Positions 7,924 to 16,847 of a DNA stretch of 64,000 nt are shown piece after piece. The notes under the pieces were generated by a model. That model worked only from the letters and a program-made list of their open reading frames with translations, ran no database searches and was not told the origin of the DNA. Every line of letters begins with the position of its first letter. The stretch's first letter is position 1. Both the position numbers and the translations under genes were made by a program. The DNA comes from Cellvibrionaceae bacterium AOL6 (GTDB lineage: Bacteria; Pseudomonadota; Gammaproteobacteria; Pseudomonadales; Cellvibrionaceae), in the NCBI GenBank assembly GCA_003265435.1, contig NOXC01000006.1:1-64000 (forward strand), written 5' to 3'.

Positions 7924-8466
7924 ATGAAAGAATATCTGATCAAACTAGCAATATGCTCTTTTCTGTTTTCATCGGCTATTTATGCTAAAGAAAAGGAACA
8001 AGCTCTCCCCTACGAGATATTAGTTACTGGGGATGTGAATGAATTTGCTGAGGCTAATATTTCGGATTTCTCTTGGCTTTCCGGAGAATGGGAGTTTGAA
8101 GCTTCTTTTTCGGGCCAACTAATGAAAGGAAATGCAAGCATCAGTAAAGCTGTACACGGACAAATGCTCGGTTACTCAAGAGGCTGGAGTGAAACTGGAC
8201 TTATATTTAATGAAATATTGAGTTACACCCAACGAGGTGATTCGGTTGAATTTCGATTAAAACATTTCTCATATGATTTACATGGTTGGGAACCTGCGGA
8301 TCAGCCAGTTAAACATCCGCTCCTAAAAATAGAATCAGATGTGTTCTATTTTGATACTCATACAATTGTGAGAGAAAACGAAGATAACTATACTTTATAT
8401 TTAATGACTGAGAGCAATACAGGCAAGAAAGAGTACCACGTAATTCCTCACAGAAGAGTTAAATAA
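7924..8466 (+). CDS. DUF6265-like secreted protein
   Basis: The 180-aa protein has an N-terminal signal peptide (residues 1-21, cleavage near IYA-KE). The mature domain shows FSWLSGEWEF, MLGYSRGWSE, LRLKHF-like FRLKHFSYDLHGWE and a final HVIPHRR, a pattern I associate with the DUF6265 family (lipocalin-like barrel, function unknown). It is probably periplasmic. It stands alone between IS remnants, on the same strand as the cassettes. TAATGCCTGCTACAAG just downstream resembles the left arm of attC site 8, so it may be an old cassette. Confidence 0.6.
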   Translation: MKEYLIKLAICSFLFSSAIYAKEKEQALPYEILVTGDVNEFAEANISDFSWLSGEWEFEASFSGQLMKGNASISKAVHGQMLGYSRGWSETGLIFNEILSYTQRGDSVEFRLKHFSYDLHGWEPADQPVKHPLLKIESDVFYFDTHTIVRENEDNYTLYLMTESNTGKKEYHVIPHRRVK

Positions 8467-8572
8467 GATTTAATTGGTGTTAATGCCTGCTACAAGAGTG
8501 TTAGCTTTTCAAGCTCATAAAGAAAGGTAGACACCCTGTATAGTTACACCCTACTTAAGTGGAGGCGTCCTA

Positions 8573-8715
8573 ATGTCAAAAAAATAGCACCAACACTACA
8601 CCAAGCAACTCAGAAAATAGGCTGTAAAACGATCTAAGCCGCCAGGTGTCACCCAGGCCCAAGCCGCCAAAGTGCTCGGCACCAGTGCACATCAGATATC
8701 TAACCCGACGCATCA
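8573..8715 (+). pseudogene. Decayed IS3-family orfA fragment
   Basis: Translated from the ATG at 8573, the frame reads MSKK, a stop, HQHYTKQLRK, a stop, then AVKRSKPPGVTQAQAAKVLG and TSAHQIS. This matches the N-terminal helix-turn-helix of IS3 OrfA proteins, with two in-frame stops and loss of everything after the HTH. GGAGGCG precedes it as the old ribosome site. No orfB remains. It shows repeated IS activity in this region. Confidence 0.65.
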
Positions 8716-8797
8716 TTTCGCCCGCTAATCAGAAGAACAGTTTAATACGATCGATGGCAGGGACTTTTCTAAGCTGGAAAAAGCAGAGAGTACCGTT

Positions 8798-9757
8798 ATG
8801 TCAATGTACAGAAATAGCCTGCCGCAGTTAAGCAACGACCTCTTTCTCACGGATGGGGGTATTGAAACAACCTTGCTATTTCACGATGGCTTCGCGCTTT
8901 CTGACTTCGCTGCTTTTCCTCTTCTGAAGTCAGACGAGGGAATTTCAGCTCTACGAAAGTATTACGCTACGTACGCCTCATTGGCCCGCGAGCTTGGTTT
9001 GGGTTTCATTCTCGAAAGCCCGACTTGGCGCGCTAACGGGGATTGGGGTACTAAATTGGGTTATTCACCGTCGCAGTTGGCTGAGGTGAACCTCAAAGCC
9101 GTTGATCTCGTCGAGCAGTTCCGAACCGAGAACGGCGATGGCACGGCACCTTTTGTGGTGAGTGGCTGTGTTGGTCCTCGCGGTGACGGCTACATTGCAG
9201 GTTCGGCGATGAGTTCTGAGCGCGCGTGCGAGTATCACAGCCGCCAAATTGCTACTTTTGCAAAGTCTTCTGCGGATATGGTTTGCGCCACTACGATGAA
9301 CTATATCGAAGAAGCAATGGGTGTTGCACTGGCCGCGAAAGACGCGCATATGCCTGTAGCAATTTCTTTTACCGTAGAAACTGACGGCAACCTGCCAACT
9401 GGACACTCCATTGAAGCAGCTATTAATCAGGTTGATGCGGCCACATCGGCCTATCCGGCGTATTACATGATCAATTGCGCACATCCAACCCATTTTGACC
9501 GCATTGCTGCTGAAGGAGGGAGCTGGATTAACCGGATACAGGGACTTCGTGCCAATGCTTCACGAATGAGCCATGCTGAATTAGACCAGGCCCCCGAACT
9601 CGACGCAGGAGACCCGGAAGAGCTTGGAGCACAGTACGCGCAACTTAAGTCATCCTTTCCGAGACTGAACGTAATGGGAGGCTGTTGCGGTACAGATCAT
9701 CGACATGTGACTGAGATTGCAAAGGCCTGCCAGCCACTCTTTACAGGTGCGGTCTAG
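8798..9757 (+). CDS. Homocysteine S-methyltransferase family protein
   Basis: The 319-aa protein is a full-length cobalamin-independent homocysteine S-methyltransferase barrel. The opening LTDGGIETTLLFHDGF matches the family's substrate loop. The three zinc/thiolate cysteines are present: one in YMINCAHP (near residue 227) and the pair in VMGGCCGTDHRH (near 288-289). Members transfer a methyl group from S-methylmethionine or betaine-type donors to homocysteine; the donor cannot be told here. A second ATG lies two codons downstream and neither start has a strong ribosome site. The gene stands alone, with IS debris upstream. Confidence 0.88.
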   Translation: MSMYRNSLPQLSNDLFLTDGGIETTLLFHDGFALSDFAAFPLLKSDEGISALRKYYATYASLARELGLGFILESPTWRANGDWGTKLGYSPSQLAEVNLKAVDLVEQFRTENGDGTAPFVVSGCVGPRGDGYIAGSAMSSERACEYHSRQIATFAKSSADMVCATTMNYIEEAMGVALAAKDAHMPVAISFTVETDGNLPTGHSIEAAINQVDAATSAYPAYYMINCAHPTHFDRIAAEGGSWINRIQGLRANASRMSHAELDQAPELDAGDPEELGAQYAQLKSSFPRLNVMGGCCGTDHRHVTEIAKACQPLFTGAV

Positions 9758-9785
9758 CAATTCGCTGCAGGCGGATTTTGACGCT

Positions 9786-10217
9786 TCACCCATTTACCGC
9801 CACCCTATTCCCCACTCTCATTCCTTTCAGCGCACGCTGGCCTTCAATCAGGAAGTAGCAACCCAGTAGCGTCAACATCAGAAACAGGCTGAATTCCAAT
9901 AGGTCTGCACCGACCTGAGGTTCGAGCCAGTAGATGAACACCACTATCAGGCTCAACAGCCCAAGGTAGCTGCACAATGCCAACATCAACAGCCAACAAC
10001 AATGTTTCGCCAATGAACGCCAAAAGTCGGGCATGGTGGAACAGAGGTAGCCTAACAGGAAACAGCTCAGATAGATTCCGTGCATGGTCCAGTCATTGAA
10101 CCAAGCATGAGTGGTATCGAAGTAAGGCAATAGAAGTTGTCTAATGCGGTAGAGCAGCAGTACCGGTATCACTATCCAGCCGACAGGGTGTAAGTCAACC
10201 GGTAGGGAATAATTCAC
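9786..10217 (-). pseudogene. Truncated acyltransferase-3-like membrane fragment
   Basis: The 143 aa contain about four hydrophobic spans. The part around FDTTHAWFNDWTMHGIYLSCFLLGY resembles the C-terminal half of acyltransferase_3 (OpgC/OafA-type) membrane acyltransferases. The family is normally 350-400 aa, so most of the N-terminal half, including the catalytic His region, is absent. It is probably a remnant. The LytTR fragment that follows on the other strand is a frequent partner of such acyltransferases, which supports the reading. This assignment is by resemblance only. Confidence 0.4.
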
Positions 10218-10403
10218 AGGTGTTTTCAGGTGAAGTGTTCGTGACTTTGGCCCTGCCGTGCGATGTTTCGTCTAAGAGTACCTTAAAGACCTCCAAGCCT
10301 ACGCGCTGATTCCGGGTATCGTCTACCTCTATCGATTCGTCCTCTACGACTACAGGGTGAGGCTACTCTGACCGAGGAGACCGGTCACGACGACGAGAGC
10401 CCC

Positions 10404-10739
10404 GTGGACGAGGCCTACCCCCAGCGTCTGCTGGTAAAGAAACTAGGGCGGGAGTTTCTCGTCAAGGTTGAGGATATTGATTACGTCGAAGCGGCCGGGA
10501 ATTACATGAACCTGTACGTGGCCGAGCGCACCTACCCTCTGCTCTCAACTATGCAAGCCCTGCTACAGAAACTGCGTGCCGACACCTACAGACGCGTGCA
10601 CCGTTCGTATATCGTAAACCTAAATGCCATTGAGGAGATCACCGGGTTTGACAAGGGCGATGCAGAGATCCGACTCAAAGGCGGGCAATGCGTACCGATG
10701 AGTCGGACATACAAACAAAACCTGAGAGATCCGTCGTAG
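10404..10739 (+). CDS. LytTR-domain DNA-binding protein, probably a truncated remnant
   Basis: The 111 aa from a GTG start are almost entirely a LytTR DNA-binding domain: RLLVKKLGREFLVKVEDIDYVEAAGNYMNLY, then RVHRSYIVNLNAI. The domain is complete. Upstream, 10260-10375, another frame reads like the missing N-terminal region (IPGIVYLYRFVLYDYRVRLL), ending at a stop just before this ORF. The gene therefore looks frameshifted or truncated relative to membrane-anchored LytTR regulators. No promoter or ribosome site is evident. Confidence 0.6.
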   Translation: MDEAYPQRLLVKKLGREFLVKVEDIDYVEAAGNYMNLYVAERTYPLLSTMQALLQKLRADTYRRVHRSYIVNLNAIEEITGFDKGDAEIRLKGGQCVPMSRTYKQNLRDPS

Positions 10740-10966
10740 CTCAGTCGCCGGATTCGACGCACTGAAGTCGATGAACTGAGGATCTCTTCGAAGGGAGTCT
10801 GAGTATGCTGCAAAGTTGTAGACTACAGGCTCCTGTTATGATGAAACATTTACCAGAAGATTGACCTTAGCCCATAGTTGGCACTATCGTCTTCATGATC
10901 ATTTCATGCTGATCAACTACATTTCGATACGCCCTAAGGTCGGCCACAACGATCAAGATTGAATCT

Positions 10967-11446
10967 ATGAACGGATCTATTGAAGACATTTTAATATGCG
11001 AAAACGCTGGAGATCGCCTTAAGTCAGTCGAAACTGCGTTGATGATTCAGGGGCGTGGCATAGAGGGCGACCGATATTTCCTGAAACAGGGCACATTCTC
11101 CGATGCGCTTGAGGAAAAGGGGGATTTCGAAGTCACCTTAATCGAAATCGAGGAGATCGAAGCCTTCAATCAAGAAACAAAGTTAGCGTATCTCCCCGCT
11201 GACTTTCGTCGAAATATCATTACGAAAGGCATAAGGCTAAATGATCTTATAGGCCGGGAATTTAAAATCAATGACGCTACGCTCTACGGAGTAAGACTCT
11301 GCGAGCCATGCGCGCATCTCGCCGGGCTATTAGGCGACAGCATAATGTCTCATATGGTACACAAAGCCGGGCTTCGTGCGGTGATTAAGAAGAGCGGTTC
11401 GATTCGATTGGGTAGTACCATTATTCCGTGTGAAAAAGCGGTTTAG
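10967..11446 (+). CDS. MOSC-domain protein
   Basis: The 159-aa protein consists of one MOSC domain. GIEGDRYF, a central DFRRNIIT and the conserved Cys in LYGVRLCEPCAHLAGL are visible. MOSC domains bind or transfer sulfur in molybdenum-cofactor chemistry or act in molybdoenzymes such as YiiM/mARC; the particular reaction is not predictable. It is a stand-alone short form. It is followed 43 bases later by a methyltransferase on the same strand, so the two may be cotranscribed. Confidence 0.85.
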   Translation: MNGSIEDILICENAGDRLKSVETALMIQGRGIEGDRYFLKQGTFSDALEEKGDFEVTLIEIEEIEAFNQETKLAYLPADFRRNIITKGIRLNDLIGREFKINDATLYGVRLCEPCAHLAGLLGDSIMSHMVHKAGLRAVIKKSGSIRLGSTIIPCEKAV

Positions 11447-11489
11447 TTGCCTCCTACTATAGGACTGTTCGTCAACCAGGAGAGACGGC

Positions 11490-12095
11490 ATGTTCGACAA
11501 AACATTTTGGAACGATCGTTACTCAAGTAAAGAGTATTTATATGGCGTTAAGCCCAATACGTTCCTAGAAGAACACGTAGATATTGTTGCGGGGCCCGTA
11601 CTATCACTATCGGAAGGTGAAGGTAGAAATGCGGTATTCCTCGCCGTGCAAGGCCTACAAGTGCTCGGTGTTGATATATCGGAGGTCGCCCTCTCTAAAG
11701 CCAGGGCCCTTGCTGAACTGAACAAAGTAGAGATTCAAACTGAAGTAGCCGATCTCGCTTTTTATGAACCAAAGAAGCACTCCTTTGGCACTGTAATTTC
11801 TATTTCAGCACACCTTCCTAGTTTCATTCGGAACAGACTCTACCCTCTTGTCGAGCAAGCGTTAATACCAGGCGGCTCACTTATTTTTGAAGCATATTCG
11901 GAAAAACAGCTAAGCTACAACACGGGTGGGCCAAAAGACGTCGATATGCTCATGACGACGGAAAAGCTAGAACAAGCGTTTCCGAATTGTGCGCCCATAC
12001 TCCTTCGTGAAGTAGAACGAGAAGTCAGCGAGGGTAAGGGCCACACCGGGCTAGCTTCTGTTGTTCAATTTATTGCGCGAAAACATGCAGAATAA
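11490..12095 (+). CDS. Class I SAM-dependent methyltransferase
   Basis: The 201-aa protein begins FWNDRYSSKEYLYGVKPNTFL, the TehB/thiopurine-type N-terminus. The SAM-binding motif I is LSLSEGEGRNAVFLA (GEGRN form), and VLGVDISEVALSKA is motif II. It is a cytoplasmic small-molecule methyltransferase of the TehB-like group; the substrate is unknown. A good ribosome site (AGGAGA) lies 8 bases before the ATG. It probably forms a pair with the upstream MOSC gene. Confidence 0.85.
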   Translation: MFDKTFWNDRYSSKEYLYGVKPNTFLEEHVDIVAGPVLSLSEGEGRNAVFLAVQGLQVLGVDISEVALSKARALAELNKVEIQTEVADLAFYEPKKHSFGTVISISAHLPSFIRNRLYPLVEQALIPGGSLIFEAYSEKQLSYNTGGPKDVDMLMTTEKLEQAFPNCAPILLREVEREVSEGKGHTGLASVVQFIARKHAE

Positions 12096-12215
12096 GGGGC
12101 GGGGCTCCCGCGCCTCACTTTCTGTGATATCTGCTCAGGGGAATTGGGCCCAACTGGTCTCAAGCTACAGCGGCCTTATTGTATCTATACCACACGCCAC
12201 AGAGGAATGAACATC

Positions 12216-12581
12216 ATGATCGAATGGGTTGTTCAAAAATTATTCGACGCCATACCTTTGATTGACCAAGCGTCTAAGGAAAAGCGTGAGCTGGCCGATG
12301 GTGCGTACTTGTCGATAAGCACAGCTCTGACGGAAACGTGTTTGTATGTGGCTCAATTCAACAAAACACGCGAGCCGAATTTTGAAACGCAGGCACGCTT
12401 GGCAAAATTGTGGGCAGAGGCCGCGATCCCACTAAGGCATATTGACAGTGAACTTTCAGAGATATGCGAATATAAAAGTGAATACTGGGTGGACCCACAG
12501 AGCTGGGATTCCAGCAACTCAAACAGCATAGAGATTGATCTAGTGAGCGTACGGAATAAATATAGAGCAAAACTTAATTGA
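12216..12581 (+). CDS. Conserved-looking hypothetical protein
   Basis: From the ATG at 12216 the product is 121 aa, mostly helical and soluble, with a repeated acidic/aromatic composition and a WVDPQSWD segment near the middle. I do not recognise a family. The start at 12216 is chosen because AGAGGA ends 9 bases upstream; an ATG at 12207 would bury that ribosome site, and one at 12144 has none. It stands alone between the methyltransferase and a small membrane protein. Confidence 0.5.
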   Translation: MIEWVVQKLFDAIPLIDQASKEKRELADGAYLSISTALTETCLYVAQFNKTREPNFETQARLAKLWAEAAIPLRHIDSELSEICEYKSEYWVDPQSWDSSNSNSIEIDLVSVRNKYRAKLN

Positions 12582-12721
12582 TTGACTAGGTATAGATGTG
12601 GGCTATCTCTCCCCAAAATAGCGCTCTCTCTTAACTATAGCGTTATAGTGGCTTTTTAAGTAGCGCCGTATGCCGAACAAAACAATCACATACAAAAAGC
12701 TAATACAAAAGGTGTGGCGAC

Positions 12722-13006
12722 ATGGACGCTATTACTCAATGGATTATCCCTTTACTTCTATATAGCGGCCCTACACTCCCTCTCGCGATTAGCGTTCTTT
12801 TCGGTGCCAATCAGGCATTGAATAGACCTGTCATTGTTACCAGTTTATTACACTTACTAGCGTGGCTTCCCTTCATTTATACGGTTTGGTTCGCAGAATA
12901 TACGGATTATCTTCTGCTACTTTTACCTGCATTAACGGGTTTGCTCAGTTTTGTCATCGTTTCATTGATCATCCTTCTAAAACAACGCAATATGGATGCA
13001 GGCTAA
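12722..13006 (+). CDS. Small three-span membrane protein, function unknown
   Basis: The 94 aa have hydrophobic segments near residues 6-28, 37-58 and 62-86, with a short basic C-terminus (KQRNMDAG). It is probably an inner-membrane protein. No family is recognised. AAAGGTGTGG precedes the ATG as a plausible ribosome site. Confidence 0.55.
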   Translation: MDAITQWIIPLLLYSGPTLPLAISVLFGANQALNRPVIVTSLLHLLAWLPFIYTVWFAEYTDYLLLLLPALTGLLSFVIVSLIILLKQRNMDAG

Positions 13007-13110
13007 ACATGCTCAGCGTGTCACCCCGCGTGATTGTTCGATCCGCGGTGGTGATCAAAAGGACGTTTCGTCTTACCCCAATACTTCATTAGAATAAGGA
13101 CGCATTGAAA

Positions 13111-14667
13111 ATGAAGAACATAATCACCGCAATCACTTGCGCGATAGCCGCCATGGCCCTCCCAGTCGTCGCAGAACAGCCCACCCCTGGTTACAACCAC
13201 GAAATCCCAGACAAAATCATGACGCCAGATAAGGTCGAGACCCGCGTCGGGACCTTAGAGTTTTTCGACGGAATGCCACTTCCTGATACAGTGGACAAGC
13301 TCTATGAAAACCTCCTCTATATCCGGGGTGTTGAGACATTTCTAAATGGCATACCTATGACCTCCATCGAGGGATTGCGCGAAGGTATCGCCACGATTGG
13401 TGCGGATGCCCCCAATAAAGTCGCGATCTTTGAGCAGCTTATGGACTCTTCCGGGCTGTTCCTCACAGGGAACACAGATACGGTTTACGCCACAACGTTT
13501 CTCAACTTGAAAGACTATGGGCCAACCGTAGTAGAAATTCCCGCCAAATGCGGCCCAGGCACTTTGAACGACGCGTACTTCCGGTTTGTGGTCGATATGG
13601 GTATTCCCGGCCCCGATCGTGGTGCCGGTGGCAAGTACCTCATCTTACCGCCTGACTACAAAGGTGAGCTGGAAGGCCCAATAGGGGCTCGTAAAACAAC
13701 CGTCAAGGGCGAGGACTATTTCGTCGTTCGTTCACCTAGCTACATGAACTGGCTTATTCTGCGTGGCTTTCTTGTCAATGGTAAACCCGATGCCGCCACC
13801 AAGATGTTTAAAGAGGGCCTGAAGATCTATCCTTTGGCCAAAGCGAGCAGCCCAGAAAAGATGCAGTTTATTAACGCCTCTACCATTCCATTCAATACAA
13901 TTCACGCTAATAACTATACCTTTTTTGAAGAGCTGAATACCGTTATTCAGCGTGAACCCATAGACATGATTGACCCAGAAATACGCGGTCTTTTTGCTTC
14001 AGTTGGCATAGAAAAAGGGAAAAAGTTTGAACCCACTTCTTCGCAGGTGAAAACCCTTACCGAAGCCGTGGCTGTCGGCAATGCCACAGCCCGGTCAATA
14101 GCGTTCCGGCCGCGTCTGGACGGTGCGTATTACTATGAGGACAGTGGTTGGTATACCGGTTTCGTTGGGGCTGATTATCGCTGGCTTATCAACAACGGCC
14201 AAGGTGGACGTAACTTGGATGCCCGCACCTTCTTTTTCTATGTGGCCACGGTGAATACACCGGCGATGGTATTAAAAATGATCGGTAAAGGCTCGCAGTA
14301 CGCGATGAACTCGACCGACGCCAATGGCAACTACCTGGATGGCTCGAAAAGCTACACATTAACCGTACCCGCAAACGTCCCAGCCAAGGATTTCTGGTCT
14401 GTTGTGGTCTACGATCCTCAAACTCGCTCCGAGCTACAGACCAGTCAACCGTTCCCTAGCCGCAATAATAAGCGCGACAAGCTTATAGAAAACGACGATG
14501 GCTCGGTGACGCTTTACTTTGGCCCGAAGGCGCCTAAAGGGAAGGAGAGCAACTGGATTGAGACTGTTCCAGGGAAGGCCTGGTTCGCCTTACTCCGCCT
14601 TTACGGCCCGCTGGAGCCATGGTTTGAAAAAACATGGCGCCCTGGTGAATTCGAATTGGTTAAGTGA
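13111..14667 (+). CDS. DUF1254/DUF1214 domain secreted protein
   Basis: The 518-aa protein has a signal peptide (residues 1-21, VVAEQ cleavage), then a DUF1254 domain (about 60-200) and a DUF1214 domain (about 370-500). The recurrent motifs TDTVYATTFLNLKDYGPTVV, YYFRF-like DAYFRFVVDMG and KDFWSVVVYDPQTRS are visible. It should be periplasmic or extracellular; the biochemical role of this family is not established. AAGGA ends 10 bases before the ATG at 13111; a TTG at 13105 would place it too close. GGGCTGC...GCAGCCC at 14689-14706 just after the stop could form a transcript-ending hairpin. Confidence 0.85.
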   Translation: MKNIITAITCAIAAMALPVVAEQPTPGYNHEIPDKIMTPDKVETRVGTLEFFDGMPLPDTVDKLYENLLYIRGVETFLNGIPMTSIEGLREGIATIGADAPNKVAIFEQLMDSSGLFLTGNTDTVYATTFLNLKDYGPTVVEIPAKCGPGTLNDAYFRFVVDMGIPGPDRGAGGKYLILPPDYKGELEGPIGARKTTVKGEDYFVVRSPSYMNWLILRGFLVNGKPDAATKMFKEGLKIYPLAKASSPEKMQFINASTIPFNTIHANNYTFFEELNTVIQREPIDMIDPEIRGLFASVGIEKGKKFEPTSSQVKTLTEAVAVGNATARSIAFRPRLDGAYYYEDSGWYTGFVGADYRWLINNGQGGRNLDARTFFFYVATVNTPAMVLKMIGKGSQYAMNSTDANGNYLDGSKSYTLTVPANVPAKDFWSVVVYDPQTRSELQTSQPFPSRNNKRDKLIENDDGSVTLYFGPKAPKGKESNWIETVPGKAWFALLRLYGPLEPWFEKTWRPGEFELVK

Positions 14668-14707
14668 CGGAATCTTGTTGAGCATATCGGGCTGCTGCGG
14701 CAGCCCC

Positions 14708-15250
14708 TTATGCTTGGCGTTCGCTTGCCGCTGACCGCAACATCACCACGCCAAACACCAACTCAACAATCCCACCTATCAATGCACTTAGATATACCTC
14801 TAACGATAAACCTGCACAGAGAAATCCCGAAGCGATCAGGACGGCACCAAATAGCCAGTACATCGATTTGCCATACAAGGTCGTAAAGGTGAAGTAGCGC
14901 GAGCCTATCACCAGCAGCATGGCGGGAAAGAACCAGCGTATATCGTAAAAGGCGGCACCGCCGGCAATTGGGATACACATCAACATCCAGATTGTGCCGG
15001 CAATCGCTAAGGGCGCTAAAGGGTTGGCTGATTGATGCTTGCCAGAACAACCCATGATCCGACAAAGCAGCAGCGAGGCAGGAAAGATCAGCGTCCCGCC
15101 CGCCACTAGCGTGATGATGCCTGCGATAGGCGAAACGCTCCACGCTACGATGCCGGCCAAACACCAAACACTGCCCGAACAAAAAATGCCCGGTGCGCCA
15201 TTGCGATACGCAAGGCGCATATCCGCTTGGGCTTCGAAGATACTGTCCAT
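14708..15250 (-). CDS. DUF7010-like integral membrane protein
   Basis: The 180-aa protein begins MDSIFEAQADMRLAYRNGAPG and then has about six hydrophobic segments. The N-terminal pattern and the CSGSVWCLAG and FFPAMLLVIGSRYFTF blocks recall a family of small bacterial membrane proteins (DUF7010), function unknown. CAGGAGC eight bases before the ATG at 15250 supports this start over the upstream ATG at 15307. It lies downstream of and on the same strand as the GH105 gene. Confidence 0.55.
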   Translation of the reverse strand: MDSIFEAQADMRLAYRNGAPGIFCSGSVWCLAGIVAWSVSPIAGIITLVAGGTLIFPASLLLCRIMGCSGKHQSANPLAPLAIAGTIWMLMCIPIAGGAAFYDIRWFFPAMLLVIGSRYFTFTTLYGKSMYWLFGAVLIASGFLCAGLSLEVYLSALIGGIVELVFGVVMLRSAASERQA

Positions 15251-15308
15251 GTGATGCTCCTGAGGAAGATAAAATCGATTTGATAATCGCGTATTCGATC
15301 TATTCACG

Positions 15309-16505
15309 TCACCTCGACGCGGGGGTCGCCAGCTCTACCAAGGCAAGCAACAACGCACCGACGCCGTGCGCATCATTTTCTACTCGGTCCGTTTCATTCA
15401 CGTAGTAGTGATACGAGCCATCACGATAGGGGTGGCCGCCGAGACCCGCACTGCGGCAGACATTTTTTAAAATGACGTGCCCGGATTTTGGGTCGAACTC
15501 GATAAGGTGGGTTTTCATGCCCAGCCAGGCCTGGTCTGCCTTATTTCTAAAATCGTCGTTTAGCAGGCCGAGGCGATGGGCTTTGGCAAAACTGTAGATA
15601 AACATGGCAGAAGACGAGGCCTCGAGATAGTTGCCTTGCCTGCTCCCTTGATCGATCACCTGATACCACAAGCCGCTGGATTTATCCTGATATCGCGCGA
15701 TGGCATTGAACAGCGGAACAATGAAAGCTTGTAATTCTTTTTGAGCTTTTGGGTCTTCTAAATATTCATAGGTATCGACCAAGGCCATGGCGTACCAGCC
15801 AAGCGCGCGAGACCAGAAACCGGGAGACCGCCCCGTTTCCGGGTTTGCCCAGGCTTGAATCCGGCTCTCGTCCCAGCCGTGAAATAACAAGCCGGTGTTA
15901 GCATCTAAGAGCTGTTTATAACTTACGCGAAACTGCTGAAGAATATCATCGGTGTTTTTGGATTGGTTATATTGCTGATCGTACTGTGCGTAAAACGGCG
16001 CGGCCATATATAAGCCATCCAGCCATACCTGCCAGGGGTATTTCAGTTTGTGCCAAAACACGCCCTCGGATGTTCGCGGGTGCCACTCGAGTTGATGACG
16101 CAATTGCGTCAAGGCGCTTTGATAGCGGCGATCATCACCCGCCTGCTCATCCAGCATGAACAGCAGTTTGCCTGAATTAATCGAGTCTATATTGAAGTGG
16201 TCCAGCTCCAGTGTGGCAATGTTACCGTCAGCATCCACATAGTGGTCCACATAGGCCTTGGCGTAGGCCGCGTAGCGCTCGTCCCCTTCCAGATTTGCCA
16301 AACGTTGAAACCCCAGCAGCACCAAACCCTGGGTATAGGCCCACCGATAGTCGCCGTCTGACTTGCGCATGGACCACGCCTCAGGATGTGCTTGCATGGT
16401 GGCGTCCGCCACGCGTTCAGCCCATAGCCGAGGCGTCTCCGCGGCACTGGTTTGGAAGGCTATAAATGAAAGCAGTAAAAGACAACAATAACGAATCGAG
16501 ATCAT
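15309..16505 (-). CDS. Secreted glycoside hydrolase family 105/88 (unsaturated glucuronyl/galacturonyl hydrolase)
   Basis: The 398-aa protein has a signal peptide (residues 1-21) and then the alpha6/alpha6 barrel of YteR/YesR-type enzymes. Family marks are WSMRKSDGDYRWAYTQGLVL, the catalytic-Asp segment WQVWLDGLYMAAPF and SPGFWSRALGWYAMALVDT. Such enzymes remove unsaturated uronic acids left by polysaccharide lyases, for example from rhamnogalacturonan or ulvan. Export suggests work in the periplasm. No lyase is encoded nearby. The C-terminus, including YHYYVNETDRVENDAHGVGALLLA, is complete. Confidence 0.88.
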   Translation of the reverse strand: MISIRYCCLLLLSFIAFQTSAAETPRLWAERVADATMQAHPEAWSMRKSDGDYRWAYTQGLVLLGFQRLANLEGDERYAAYAKAYVDHYVDADGNIATLELDHFNIDSINSGKLLFMLDEQAGDDRRYQSALTQLRHQLEWHPRTSEGVFWHKLKYPWQVWLDGLYMAAPFYAQYDQQYNQSKNTDDILQQFRVSYKQLLDANTGLLFHGWDESRIQAWANPETGRSPGFWSRALGWYAMALVDTYEYLEDPKAQKELQAFIVPLFNAIARYQDKSSGLWYQVIDQGSRQGNYLEASSSAMFIYSFAKAHRLGLLNDDFRNKADQAWLGMKTHLIEFDPKSGHVILKNVCRSAGLGGHPYRDGSYHYYVNETDRVENDAHGVGALLLALVELATPASR

Positions 16506-16847
16506 GGCACGTCCTGATTATTATAATTTTTAATACATACCTAGCCTACCGCAACTATGCACACTCCGCCATCACTCATTTTGCTTCCTATCCTCACATC
16601 GCAAGGCGATGACTAGCCGCATTATTCACTCGGCCTCAGCGATAAATAAAACCCGGCAATCAAGACAATTGGAACAAACAATGAGTTTCGTCCTACTCGA
16701 TGCACTATTGTGAATAGGACTGCAGAGCGACAGGGATGACGCCAAAGGCGTTCGACGTCACGCTCTTTATTTTCGCGACTTTCTCAGTCTCCTAATTAAC
16801 AATTTTCATAAAAAACCGTGAAGTTATGTTCACAGGAGAACGTAGCC
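16506..16847. other. Divergent intergenic region, GH105 / katG
   Basis: No gene is seen. It must hold the promoters of the two divergent genes. CTATTGTGAATAG (16705-16717) is a short inverted repeat and GACGCC...GGCGTTCGACGTC lies at 16738-16759. CACAGGAGAA before katG is its ribosome site. No clear OxyR or Fur site could be assigned. Confidence 0.4.
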
